The notes beneath the pieces were generated by a model. It ran no database searches, was not told where the DNA came from, and saw nothing but the letters and a program-made list of their open reading frames with translations. This document shows, piece by piece, positions 53,749-62,610 of a stretch of 64,000 bases of DNA (within the stretch, counting starts at the first letter, position 1; each line of letters opens with the position of its first letter). Made by a program: the position numbers and the translations under genes. This DNA comes from Fuerstiella sp. (lineage in GTDB: Bacteria; Planctomycetota; Planctomycetia; Planctomycetales; Planctomycetaceae), in the NCBI GenBank assembly GCA_022447225.1, contig JAKVAZ010000007.1, positions 112,475 to 176,474 of the forward strand, given 5' to 3'.

Positions 53749-54495
53749 TCAATCGGATGCGCACAATCGCTTGGCCACATCGACGCATTCCATCGCCGTT
53801 GCCCCGTAGGCATCGGCACCCATATCGTCTGCAAATTCGGGGGTCACCGGAGCTCCGCCGACCATAAACTTTACATCGTCACGCAGATCGGCATCGATAA
53901 AAGCTTCGATGGTCCTGCCCATATTTGGCATCGTGGTTGTCAGCAGTGCCGACATACCCACCAGGGGGGCCTGGTGTTCTTCAACCGCTGTTATGAAGTC
54001 ATCCGGCGATGTGTCAACACCCAGATCGATCACTTCAAACCCGGCGCCGTTGAGCATCATGATACACAGGTTTTTACCGATATCGTGCAGATCTCCTTTG
54101 ACTGTCCCCATAATGACCTTACCAACCGGCTCGATCCCGGATGCTGAGAGAATCGGCTCAATATGTTTCATACCGGCCTTCATCGCTCGCGCACAGGCCA
54201 GTACTTCGGGAACGAAGATGAAATTCTCACGGAACTTGATGCCCACCAACCCCATTCCTGCGATCAGGCCGTCGTCCATGATTTTGAGTGCGTCGATACC
54301 TTCGGTCAGAGCTGCTGTTGTCAACTCGTCGGTCTGATGGTGCGCCCCGTCGATGATGGATGCTGCAATCTCCTGCATGTTTGGAGCGGTTGCCGCATAC
54401 ATGTTGATCATGTGCTGTCGCTCATCGTCTCTTTCGACGTATTCGACAAGTTCCTGTCGGATGAATTCGTTTTGAATATCGTCAATCTGAGCCAT
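53749..54495 (-). CDS. Corrinoid (B12)-binding methyltransferase protein, MtaC/MtbC family
   Basis: 248 residues. A helical cap domain occupies about 30-120 (NFIFVPEVLACARAMKAGM). The B12-binding Rossmann domain contains GTVKGDLHDIGKN, with the lower-axial ligand His137 of the DxHxxG motif, followed by MLNGAGFEVIDLGVDTSPDD and VGGAPVTPEFADDMGADAYG. It is a free-standing methyl carrier, like MtaC or the B12 module of MetH. It accepts a methyl group from one methyltransferase and gives it to another; both candidate partners are adjacent. It is 179 bases from the homocysteine methyltransferase gene. Confidence 0.93.
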   Translation of the reverse strand: MAQIDDIQNEFIRQELVEYVERDDERQHMINMYAATAPNMQEIAASIIDGAHHQTDELTTAALTEGIDALKIMDDGLIAGMGLVGIKFRENFIFVPEVLACARAMKAGMKHIEPILSASGIEPVGKVIMGTVKGDLHDIGKNLCIMMLNGAGFEVIDLGVDTSPDDFITAVEEHQAPLVGMSALLTTTMPNMGRTIEAFIDADLRDDVKFMVGGAPVTPEFADDMGADAYGATAMECVDVAKRLCASD

Positions 54496-54674
54496 ATTTT
54501 TGTGCTATAGATGGTTGGGGAATATTGTCCAGGAGCTGCGAGTAACTCGACAGAGTCACTCTGGCACAAACAGTAATAAATTCAAGCACGACCTGCGGGG
54601 ATTGTTTTTGCCTGGCTGAGCGAGGCACGCATCGGCGTTTCGTTGGCGTGTTTTCAGAATCCGCTTTTGTTTCC

Positions 54675-55556
54675 TTAATCGCTCCGCAACTTTCGAACGA
54701 ATGCCCTTACGTGGTCGGGGCTGGTCCCGCAACATCCGCCAACAATATTAGCACCGGCTTCTACAAGACGCGGCATATATTCTGCCATGTTGTCAGGGGT
54801 GTCAGGATAGACAATCTCTTTGCCTTCAATTCGTGGAATGCCTGCATTGACATGAGTCAGGATGGGTGCCGATGTCGCTTGACGCATCGCAGCGATAATT
54901 TCCACCATCTGTGGGATTGCAATCCCACAATTGGAGCCAACGATATCCGCACCTGCCTCCGTCAGCTGTTCAGCGGCAGCCGATGGTGTAATACCCATCA
55001 TCGTGAAGTAACCGCGCGGCCCCTTATCGAATGTCATCGTGGCGATGACCGGCAGGCCGGACACATCTTTGGCTGCCCGGATCCCCAGTGTGATTTCGCC
55101 CAGGTCGCTCATTGTCTCGATACAAAAAGCGTCCACGCCACCTTCGGCCAGTCCTCTGGCCTGCGACGCAAATGCTTCGTACATTTCGTCTTCTGTCGCT
55201 GTACCGTTTGGCTCGAGGAATTCCCCGGTTGGTCCGATCGAACCCAGTACAAAACGGCCCTCGGGTGCGGCGGCCCGCGCGTATTCGGCCCCCAGTCGGT
55301 TGAATTCCTCTACGCGGTCACCGAAATCATATTTTGCCAGCATGTAGCGAGTGCCGCCGAAGGAGTTGGTTTCAACCATATCCGACCCGGCGTCGAAATA
55401 ACCTGCTGCCATCTGACGAATCACCTCCGGTCGCGTCAGATTAAATTCCTCGGGGCAGCCACCGGGCTCCAGGCCGTTGGCCTGCAGGTACGTGCCGGTG
55501 GCGCCGTCCGAGATGAGGATATCTCCTGATTGCACACGGCGTAGAAGCTCGCTCAT
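54675..55556 (-). CDS. Homocysteine S-methyltransferase family protein (MetH N-terminal type)
   Basis: 293 residues, corresponding to the first domain of MetH. LISDGATGTYLQANGL opens the barrel. The zinc-binding Cys residues are Cys210 (GSNCG) and Cys275/276 (VGGCCGTSPDHV), in the positions of the three MetH ligands. No folate or B12 domain follows, so the protein must take its methyl from a separate donor, most likely the adjacent corrinoid protein. The product would be methionine. Alternative: other thiol acceptors within the family. Confidence 0.9.
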   Translation of the reverse strand: MSELLRRVQSGDILISDGATGTYLQANGLEPGGCPEEFNLTRPEVIRQMAAGYFDAGSDMVETNSFGGTRYMLAKYDFGDRVEEFNRLGAEYARAAAPEGRFVLGSIGPTGEFLEPNGTATEDEMYEAFASQARGLAEGGVDAFCIETMSDLGEITLGIRAAKDVSGLPVIATMTFDKGPRGYFTMMGITPSAAAEQLTEAGADIVGSNCGIAIPQMVEIIAAMRQATSAPILTHVNAGIPRIEGKEIVYPDTPDNMAEYMPRLVEAGANIVGGCCGTSPDHVRAFVRKLRSD

Positions 55557-55683
55557 TCTATTAGGCTACCTGACAGATCAATTATCGGTTTTGAAACAAT
55601 TTGCACACACACTGAATGCATTGACTCGGTCATGACAACCCTGTTGCCGGTCACGACCGGGGTAACAGTCAGTGTCGGTACTC

Positions 55684-56727
55684 TTAGTGTTCGGAGTGCC
55701 AATCCCGTATCGCCTGCGGTATCTCTTTCAGATTTTCGATCGGGGTCTGCAGAGGGATGGCACATTCCGGACCCACCAGTTGCACTCCTGCATCCAGGTT
55801 TTTGTAGACTTCCTGTCGGACTGCTTCGGGGCCCTTCGAATACAGTGTTTCCGGATTGTTGATGTTGCCAACGAGTGAAATACGATCCTTTACCTCATCC
55901 ATTGACTCGTCGGCGCCATTTTTTGAGTCATAGTGAAATGCCGACATGCCGGTCTGGGCGATGTATTCCATTCGGTCGACTGTGCGGCCGCAAATATGAA
56001 GGATGAGTGGAATTGGAATCAGATCAACGAATTCGATGTGAAGTTCACGAAGGAACCGTTCGTAGTATTCGCCGCTGACCAGATCACCCGTGGCATGGTC
56101 GGGCACGGTCAGCGCGTCCGCTCCGGCTTCAATCTGAGCCCGACCAAAACGGATGGTTGCTTCCTTCATTTTTTCCAGACAAAGCATAGTTTTGCCTGGG
56201 TCATCCAGCGACATCAGCAGGAATTTCTCGACACCAAAGCAATGGTAACCCAGCGACCAGGGCCCCATGGTCTTACCGATGATGGCGACTTCGTCGCCAA
56301 ACTCTTTACGCAGCAGGCGGATCGCATCCAGCACGCAGCTTGTGTCAGGATGCGTTAACAAATTGTCTGGAATTTTGATGTCTTCGGGACCGGACCAGAT
56401 TGGCTGACTCATTTTGACCGTAGGCCAATTGTCCTTTTCCTCCCACTGCATTTTGCAGCCCAGCGCTGACGACTCTTGGATAATGCTGAACACGGGCATG
56501 ATGGAATCGAAACCGAGTTCGGTGTATCCGGTGGCAGCCAGCCGTGCCATTTTTTCCGGGTTTCGATTGGCGTCAGGAAAATGCGCATCAACCAGGTCCA
56601 TCAATTCGACAGTCGCCACGGATGTCGGGTTGCAGGCGGGAGTACGATCGACGGGTTCGCGTTTCAGAGCCGCCAGCACTCGTTGGCGGGAGGTCATTGA
56701 CCGGGTCGGCTCACTGAGTGTCACCAT
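55684..56727 (-). CDS. MtaA/CmuA-type methyltransferase (uroporphyrinogen decarboxylase family)
   Basis: 347 residues. It has a UroD-like TIM barrel with the start SRQRVLAALKREPVDRTP. The zinc site of corrinoid methyltransferases is present: His244 and Cys246 in LILHICGRTV, and Cys322 in LVGPECAIP. These equal the His-x-Cys...Cys ligands of MtaA/MtbA, and true UroD enzymes lack them. In archaea such proteins transfer methyl from a corrinoid to coenzyme M; bacteria use relatives to demethylate other substrates. Here it may be the substrate-side enzyme that loads the corrinoid. An internal Met at residue 11 is an alternative start. It lies 15 bases after the next upstream gene. Confidence 0.88.
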   Translation of the reverse strand: MVTLSEPTRSMTSRQRVLAALKREPVDRTPACNPTSVATVELMDLVDAHFPDANRNPEKMARLAATGYTELGFDSIMPVFSIIQESSALGCKMQWEEKDNWPTVKMSQPIWSGPEDIKIPDNLLTHPDTSCVLDAIRLLRKEFGDEVAIIGKTMGPWSLGYHCFGVEKFLLMSLDDPGKTMLCLEKMKEATIRFGRAQIEAGADALTVPDHATGDLVSGEYYERFLRELHIEFVDLIPIPLILHICGRTVDRMEYIAQTGMSAFHYDSKNGADESMDEVKDRISLVGNINNPETLYSKGPEAVRQEVYKNLDAGVQLVGPECAIPLQTPIENLKEIPQAIRDWHSEH

Positions 56728-56742
56728 GTGATTGCTCGTATT

Positions 56743-57375
56743 TTATTGTTGGCTGGGTGGCGCAAGGACACCGCGTCCGGCCGCAGCATCTTCTTCCTGC
56801 ATGGAGCTGCGCACGTTTTGAGCTCGAAACATCAGCATGCCAATCAGAGAATTGTGACTGGACTGACATCCAAAGGTAAACCGCAGCGGGTCAACGTCAT
56901 CGGCCTGCAATTCACAGAGTTTTACGAACCCCCGGGCCAGCGCACGGGCCCGCTTTTGACCCGCTTCCGTCTCAGCAACCGCTTCCGTTCGATAGGTGCC
57001 ATTCCCCATTTCGACAACACGCAGATTGCCGCCTGCCTTTTTGTCAAATGCCTCCAGCGACTTTGCCTCCAGAGAGGTTTCTGTCTCGAGCTTACACAGG
57101 TCGAGAAATGTGCGTTTAAGCGCCCGTTGGTGAATCTTTCGGCAGGGAAACTGCAGCCAATCCTGTCGGTCCGCAGGTTCAAGCCCGATCATACTGATCA
57201 GTGCCTGGCGTATGAACCGAACCCGTTTCGCAGATTCCTCTGAATCGGTATAGGTATGAACGAGGAATTGCGGACATTCCACGTCCTGACGATACAGTGC
57301 CACTGAGATGTCCTGGCAGTGTTTGTCCATCGAGTGGATTTCAAGACGCCGACCCAGCTCCAAAGTTTTTCCCAT
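56743..57375 (-). CDS. Unknown protein at the head of the corrinoid cluster
   Basis: 210 residues from the ATG at 57375; the frame extends 14 more codons. No family is recognised and there is no signal peptide or membrane segment. The protein is rich in charged residues, with several Cys and His (MDKHCQDISV, FPCRKIHQRA, FGCQSSHNSL). It ends 15 bases before the MtaA-like gene, so it is very probably in the same transcript. It may be an accessory or substrate-binding factor of the methyl-transfer system; this is inferred from position only. Confidence 0.65.
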   Translation of the reverse strand: MGKTLELGRRLEIHSMDKHCQDISVALYRQDVECPQFLVHTYTDSEESAKRVRFIRQALISMIGLEPADRQDWLQFPCRKIHQRALKRTFLDLCKLETETSLEAKSLEAFDKKAGGNLRVVEMGNGTYRTEAVAETEAGQKRARALARGFVKLCELQADDVDPLRFTFGCQSSHNSLIGMLMFRAQNVRSSMQEEDAAAGRGVLAPPSQQ

Positions 57376-57679
57376 CAGGCGGCGGTTCCTTAACGAACTG
57401 ATTCTTGTGCAGGTCAAACATTCATTGTGATGGTCGTCCGGCTTACGGTCAAGTCGGGGGCACAGGGTGAATTATGGTGTATTTGGAACTTCAATTCCGG
57501 GTTTTCGTGCTTCTTTTCTTTAAGATCACTGAGGCTGGATCGGCTTCGGAGTTTTCTGTTGTCCGCACAGTTGCACACTCCTGTCCGGTCAGAATGAAAC
57601 CACCGATCGGAGTCTATCGGTTTTCTCGGACCGTTTCTCAAATAATCAGGATCATGAGGCGGAAGCCGGCAGTGAAGTG

Positions 57680-57709
57680 TTCTTCAACCAGGAATTCCTG
57701 ATTGAAGAA
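57680..57709. promoter_or_regulatory. 30-bp near-perfect palindrome
   Basis: The sequence is symmetric about the GAATTC at 57692-57697: 14 of 15 base pairs match and only C88/A101 (57688/57701) differ. The left arm is TTCTTCAACCAGGAA. It sits about 300 bases upstream of the corrinoid cluster and 180 bases upstream of the plus-strand gene. The size and symmetry fit an operator for a dimeric repressor or activator, which is inference. Confidence 0.5.
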
Positions 57710-57751
57710 TACAAACATGGAACTCGAGAAGTACGTTTTTTGTCTGTGTTG

Positions 57752-57771
57752 ATCCGGTCCGCCAACCGGAT
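57752..57771. repeat. Hairpin ATCCGGT/ACCGGAT
   Basis: Perfect 7-base arms surround the 6-base loop CCGCCA, about 118 bases before the start of the plus-strand gene. It may be a leader hairpin or binding site. Confidence 0.35.
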
Positions 57772-57888
57772 GTAGGGTGAATCGGTATCGGTTTCGTCGG
57801 ACGGGCCCACGAATGTACAGGGGGCAGACGATTGTCGAGTCATTTGAATTATCTTCAAACCCGGAATTCTGTTCTGAAGATTGTGATC

Positions 57889-58764
57889 ATGAGTACAACC
57901 ATCGGATGTCGAGTGCCGGAAGTGTTTCTCTTAGTGACGTTGATGGCGACGTGCCCGGCCGCGGACCCGTTACCTCGGGCGGGAACTGTTCGTAGCGACA
58001 ATGGTCCGGATCTGAAACTGGTCTGGTGTCCACCGGGACGGTTTCGTATGGGGAGTCCGCCGGATGAGGAAGGCCGTCAGGGTGATGAAGATCAGGTTGA
58101 GGTGACGTTGACACACGGATTCTGGCTGGGACGTACTGAGGTCACGCAGGCACAATGGAAATCACTTATGGGAACCGAACCCTGGCGGGAACACGGGGAC
58201 CTGGAACTGTACCGTCGCGGACCGGATTACCCGGTCGTGTTTGTGAGTCATGAGGAGGCCATGTCCTGTTGCGCGAAGCTGACAGATCAGGAGCAACGTG
58301 AGGGACGACTGACTGCGGACTGGAAATACACACTGCCGACCGAGGCTCAGTGGGAGTATGCCTGCCGGGCGGGGGCGAGCACTCGTTACAGCTTCGGCAG
58401 CGACGCCTCGCAGCTGAAGGACTACGCGTGGTTTGATGAAAACGCTGCCAACCTAGGTGAGAAATATGCTCACCGGGTCGGACAAAAACGTGCCAATTCC
58501 TGGGGGCTGGCGGACATGCCGGGAAACGTTTATGAATGGTGTCGTGACGCTTACGTACGTGAGATGCCTGGCGGACGTGATCCGCTGACAACCTCGGGAC
58601 CGGATCGGGTCTATCGAGCCGGCAGCTGGAGCTACGCTTCCGAATACTGCCGTTCAGCGAATCGCGGCTGGAACGACCCTGCTAATCGATTTTATTACCT
58701 GGGGTTTCGCATCGCCTGTGTTCGGCAAACTGAGGATTCCGCTGCCGCTACTGCCGAACACTGA
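57889..58764 (+). CDS. Formylglycine-generating enzyme (FGE/SUMF1) family exported protein
   Basis: 291 residues from the ATG at 57889, which gives a signal peptide (VPEVFLLVTLMATCPAADP). The FGE-sulfatase domain starts with LVWCPPGRFRMGSPPDEEG and shows FWLGRTEVTQAQWKSLMGTE, YTLPTEAQWEYACRAGAS, ADMPGNVYEWCRDAY and the closing YYLGFRIA. Members include true formylglycine-generating enzymes, but many secreted planctomycete members have unknown roles, so catalytic activity on sulfatases is not certain. No sulfatase gene is adjacent. The start at 57832 is also open. Confidence 0.88.
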   Translation: MSTTIGCRVPEVFLLVTLMATCPAADPLPRAGTVRSDNGPDLKLVWCPPGRFRMGSPPDEEGRQGDEDQVEVTLTHGFWLGRTEVTQAQWKSLMGTEPWREHGDLELYRRGPDYPVVFVSHEEAMSCCAKLTDQEQREGRLTADWKYTLPTEAQWEYACRAGASTRYSFGSDASQLKDYAWFDENAANLGEKYAHRVGQKRANSWGLADMPGNVYEWCRDAYVREMPGGRDPLTTSGPDRVYRAGSWSYASEYCRSANRGWNDPANRFYYLGFRIACVRQTEDSAAATAEH

Positions 58765-59179
58765 CATCGTCGGGGATGTCCCGTATGCGTCAAACGCGTG
58801 TTATCCCGTCCCGCTGATTTGTTCCGGGACCTGAAATGTTACGGTCCGTGGATGCCCGACAGGTCATGGGCTGTGAGTTGTTTCTATCCTGATTTTCGAC
58901 CGTCGGGGCCAGCTTGACAACTTCGAAGCAATTGGCCAAGTCGTATTCCTGTATCTTTTCTTTCGTCAGCGAATTCGATTCCGTGAACAAAGGTGTGCCG
59001 GTAACCTTTTTAACCCTGCACAATAGGTTTTCCGACGGCGGTGAGATCGTGCACAACGACGGGAGACTGCAGTCGAAGTTCGGTAAACTCGATGATATTG
59101 AGGTCGGTACGGTAGTCCGGAACGGTGACGCCACGGTCGTGAATCCCAGAGACGACAGGTATTTCACGATTCGGGGTTT
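58765..59179. other. 415-base gap, nothing recognised
   Basis: A plus-strand frame (58914-59213) and an overlapping minus-strand frame (58790-59167) compete here. Neither has a recognised motif or clear start signal, so no gene is called. Confidence 0.5.
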
Positions 59180-60304
59180 TCAGTCGCTTGCCGCGAGTAC
59201 GTTCAGGAAATGATCCACATCATCGCTTCCATTGTACACGTGGGTTGACACGCGAAGGCGTCCGCAGTCGCCCCAGCACAGGATTCGATTTTGAGCCAGA
59301 CGCCCGGCCAGTGCTGCGGCATCGTCCACTGCAAAACAGGTGTTGCCCGAGAGTGAATCGTGTTGGTCAGGACCCAGTAGCGTGTGTCCCTGTTTCACCA
59401 GTCCGAGTCGAAGTCGTGATGCCAGATCGCGGACATGATGTTCAATCCGTTCCACGCCAAGGTCGAGCAGCAGTGACAGCCCGCCGTCCAGGAAAGCCAG
59501 CGAAATGATCGACGGGTTGCCAGGTTCCATGCGATCGGGCATCGGCTGAACGGCCGCACCGGGACGCCGAACCGGGCTGGACCATCCGTCCATGTTGTGC
59601 CAGCCAAAACACGTTACTTTCATCTGTTCCTGCATCTGCGGACTGACGTAACAGGGAGCAACGCCGTGAGCACCCAGCATCCACTTGTAGCTGCTGCTCA
59701 CGGTGAGGTCTGTGCACGCAGAGGGAACACGCAGCACTCCGGAAGCGTGTGTGGCGTCCACCGCCAAGAGTGTACCGTTTTTCTGCAGCCCCTCTGCAAG
59801 AAGCGGGAGGTTCAGGCACTGGCCGCTGTAAAAACTGACCTGACTGACGGCCATCACTCGTGTGCGTTCGTCCACAGCATCCAGGAGATCGGATTCGCGT
59901 ACGATTCCGTTACGTTGACGTACCATCCGCACTTCAACCTGACGATGCTCACAGTTCTTCCATGCATAGGCGACCGACGGAAACTCGACGTCGCTGGTCA
60001 CGACGTTGTCTTCGGACTTCCAGTCCAGACCACGTGCCAGCCAGTTCATACCCTCCGAGGCAGAAGGCATGAAAGCGATGTGCTGCGGTGATACCGACCA
60101 AAGTTCGGCAATCTGCTGTCGACAGCGTGTTGCGAAAGCAGCGATTCCTTCCCGACCGGCAATGCCCGCACTTTTCAGGCGCGAGAATTCCTGATAAGCC
60201 CTGTCATGGACACGCAGCCACGGTGCCTCACCTCCTGCGCACAGGTGAGTGATACCGTCCAGTCCGACAAATAAGTTAGTGGGCAGGAGTGGTTCTGTCT
60301 GCAT
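59180..60304 (-). CDS. Class V aminotransferase (cysteine desulfurase/isopenicillin epimerase-like)
   Basis: 374 residues. The PLP lysine is in SSYKWMLGAHGV. The cofactor-binding elements are SASEGMNWLARGLDW, VDATHASGVLRV (Asp for the pyridine nitrogen) and a C-terminal RLRVSTHVYN for substrate carboxylate. The enzyme is cytoplasmic and uses PLP for desulfuration, epimerisation or transamination; the substrate is undetermined. GAGG lies just before the ATG. Three 15-bp direct repeats lie immediately upstream of it. Confidence 0.85.
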   Translation of the reverse strand: MQTEPLLPTNLFVGLDGITHLCAGGEAPWLRVHDRAYQEFSRLKSAGIAGREGIAAFATRCRQQIAELWSVSPQHIAFMPSASEGMNWLARGLDWKSEDNVVTSDVEFPSVAYAWKNCEHRQVEVRMVRQRNGIVRESDLLDAVDERTRVMAVSQVSFYSGQCLNLPLLAEGLQKNGTLLAVDATHASGVLRVPSACTDLTVSSSYKWMLGAHGVAPCYVSPQMQEQMKVTCFGWHNMDGWSSPVRRPGAAVQPMPDRMEPGNPSIISLAFLDGGLSLLLDLGVERIEHHVRDLASRLRLGLVKQGHTLLGPDQHDSLSGNTCFAVDDAAALAGRLAQNRILCWGDCGRLRVSTHVYNGSDDVDHFLNVLAASD

Positions 60305-60320
60305 GGACGCCTCGCTTGCG

Positions 60321-60365
60321 GCCGGTCACAGTAACGCCGGTCACAGAAACACCGGACACAGTAAA
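60321..60365. repeat. Three tandem 15-bp direct repeats upstream of the aminotransferase
   Basis: On the plus strand the units are GCCGGTCACAGTAAC, GCCGGTCACAGAAAC and ACCGGACACAGTAAA. They lie 17-61 bases before the aminotransferase ATG on its leader side, so they could bind a regulator or be replication-slippage repeats. Confidence 0.55.
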
Positions 60366-60933
60366 ATCGCGTACATCCCTGGTGGATGACAACGAATCAC
60401 ATAACCATACCAGGAACGACAATCTGACCTAAATCATCGGCCAACAATGATACAGGTTGCCATGCGTCAACACACTGTGAGCCTGATGTCGGCTGTGTCA
60501 CGTGCCGGGGTACAAAAAACGAACCACAAACCAGGATGACCGGGCGATTGCAGAGGACAGCGCCGTGCAGGGACGGTAAGCTGCTGAAAGATTGTTCCAG
60601 GATCGACACCACAGCCGTTGCTCAAACTCTGATAAATATGTATGTCGAAAGAATTTGACGTGCCGATCCGTCTGACAGCGGCGGCGATGATTGTTCCGGT
60701 GACTTTGTTGGATGCAGACGCAGCCGACGAACCCATGCCGGTCAGGTTGGCAAAGCAATTGTCAGGCAGCCTCGGGGTACAGAACGGTCGGAATGAATAC
60801 CCGGTTGAGTCCGTGCGAGGTGTGTCCATGTTGACCAGTGAAATGCCGATGTCCGGTGAACAGCTCATCGGTTGTGATCGGTCCGGATCAGTAGATTTCA
60901 GTCATTAGGTTTTATTGCAGAGGACGTCTGGAC
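60366..60933. other. Gap of about 570 bases, no convincing gene
   Basis: The region contains a plus-strand frame (60642-60908) ending 25 bases before the next gene and an overlapping minus-strand frame (60467-60868). Neither has recognised features. The plus-strand frame includes TAAAMIVPVTLLDADAADEP, which looks slightly like a signal sequence. I do not call it. Confidence 0.45.
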
Positions 60934-62610
60934 ATGAGTGCCACGCAGCGAACGGCGGTTTTTATATTCGTGTGTTTCCTGAATGTTTCACTTCTGCAGG
61001 GACAAACTCAGCCCGCGGACAATCGCGCAGCATCGTCCGGGGAAGTGATGTTTTATTCCGATGGTCGCCATTCAAGTGTCTATCTGTATGAACCACCGAT
61101 GGGCGTTCGCCAGTACGTGGAGCCGATCGATGAACTACTTGATCTGGGGGTCGACACCATCACCTATGCGGTTGGAGATTGCAGTGTTCTGCTGTACGAG
61201 ACGAAGGTGGGGGAACGCTGGGGACACAATCTCGATCTTGTCAATCACGTCATCTGGTATCGTGCCGGTCAGAACTCGCGATCTCTGATCGAACGCGGCA
61301 AAGATCCGCTCCGCGTCGTTTGTGATCATGCTCACAAACGTGGATTCAAATTTTTGCCGCACCTTTTGCTCAATATGTTACACACGCCTCCGAACCGGGT
61401 CACCAACAGTCGAGTCGCTGACTTCACAACTCAGCACCCGGAATGGCAGGTTGGTCCGGAGCCTGATTATCCGGAGTCTGTTCGTGATCAACCCAATCGT
61501 CTTTCCTATTCACGGCCTGAAGTACGTGCCAACCGCCTGGCTGTGATTCGTGAACTGGTTGAGAGCTATCCCACCGACGGCATTGAGATCAACTTTCACG
61601 ATTACGTTCCGTTGATTGCCAGACGGGAAGTCTCCAGCCACACACAGACGATCACTGAATGGGTCAGAGAGATACGTGCCGTGTGTGATCGGGCAGCAGC
61701 CAGTCAGGGGCGGGAAAAGCGATTCGTGATTCGGATTGGGGGAAGTCTTGATGGAAGCAAAGCACTGGGCATGGATTTGGAGACCTGGATCCAGGAGAAG
61801 CTGGTGGATGCCGTCATTGCTATGCCGGTGACTCACGGGTTCGAGGGATCCACATCTGAGCTGCGGAAAGTGATCCGGACCGCGACTGAAGCAGGGATAC
61901 CGGTCATGGCAGGACTGAACAATCATACCAGCGGAAGCGGGAGTGCCGGGAATACTCGGGACGTCTATTATGCGGCGGCCGCCAATGCCTACGCGGCAGG
62001 AGCAGCAGGAGTCCTCTTCCAGACTTATTATCCTGGCAACACTCGTTATCCCTACGACGATGCTGCTACAGGCACCGTTCGTTTTATGGGCCATCCCGAT
62101 GTGCTGGTCCACAAGGACAAACGATTCCGGCTGAGCAGCAAACCCAAGCCGGATACCGTTCCCCGGGACGGCATTTCGTGGCAGCTTCCTGTCGTCCTGG
62201 AGCCAGGTGAAAACGGGCCGGAAATTCATTTGGAGGTTTCGGACGACGTTGCAGCAAAGGCAGAGGCAGGAGAACTGTGGAATTGTGAGCTGAGGATCAT
62301 GTTGAGCAACATGATGCATGCTGACAAAGTACGACTGTGGTGGAACGGGGCAGAGATCCCGCCCGAACAGCAGCGAATGGCGGACTGGACCTACCAGTTA
62401 CGAAAAACGCCCACGTTTCAGCGAAGTTCAGGATATCGTCTTCATGTGAAGCTGAAGGGGGAACAACTGCCCGGAGTGGGGGACAATCTTTTGCGTGTGG
62501 ATGTGTTGCAAAAAGATTCCAGGCTGACCCACTCGATCAGAATGGATGATGTGGAATTGAAGGTTGAATATCTGTCACACCGGAACGGGTTACGACCTGA
62601 TGAACGATAA
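60934..62610 (+). CDS. Exported GHL10-like (glycoside hydrolase-like) TIM-barrel protein
   Basis: 558 residues with a signal peptide (AVFIFVCFLNVSLLQGQTQ). Residues about 45-380 look like a family-10 glycoside-hydrolase-like barrel: LLDLGVDTITYAVGD, DPLRVVCDHAHKRGFKFLPH, NRLSYSRPEVRANRLAVIRE, YPTDGIEINFHDY and AVIAMPVTHGFEGSTSELRK. GIEINFHDY presents acidic residues (Glu, Asp) at the position of a catalytic region. A C-terminal beta-rich domain (about 400-555) follows. It probably acts on polysaccharide in the periplasm; substrate unknown. GAGG precedes the ATG. Confidence 0.75.
   Translation: MSATQRTAVFIFVCFLNVSLLQGQTQPADNRAASSGEVMFYSDGRHSSVYLYEPPMGVRQYVEPIDELLDLGVDTITYAVGDCSVLLYETKVGERWGHNLDLVNHVIWYRAGQNSRSLIERGKDPLRVVCDHAHKRGFKFLPHLLLNMLHTPPNRVTNSRVADFTTQHPEWQVGPEPDYPESVRDQPNRLSYSRPEVRANRLAVIRELVESYPTDGIEINFHDYVPLIARREVSSHTQTITEWVREIRAVCDRAAASQGREKRFVIRIGGSLDGSKALGMDLETWIQEKLVDAVIAMPVTHGFEGSTSELRKVIRTATEAGIPVMAGLNNHTSGSGSAGNTRDVYYAAAANAYAAGAAGVLFQTYYPGNTRYPYDDAATGTVRFMGHPDVLVHKDKRFRLSSKPKPDTVPRDGISWQLPVVLEPGENGPEIHLEVSDDVAAKAEAGELWNCELRIMLSNMMHADKVRLWWNGAEIPPEQQRMADWTYQLRKTPTFQRSSGYRLHVKLKGEQLPGVGDNLLRVDVLQKDSRLTHSIRMDDVELKVEYLSHRNGLRPDER

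Larger units (their letters stand above)
57376..57888. other. 513-base divergent gap with symmetric elements
   Basis: It lies between the corrinoid cluster (leftward) and the formylglycine-generating-enzyme-like gene (rightward). No gene is visible. It contains two inverted repeats, listed separately, and should hold the promoters of both units. No cobalamin riboswitch consensus (for example GCCACTG) was found. Confidence 0.5.

Noticed and set aside
57376-57888. Cobalamin riboswitch before the corrinoid cluster
   Set aside because: I looked for the B12-box and GCCACTG-like elements on the minus strand and saw none; only palindromes were found.
60467-60868. Minus-strand frame of 133 codons
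   Set aside because: It competes with a plus-strand frame of equal quality; neither has supporting evidence.
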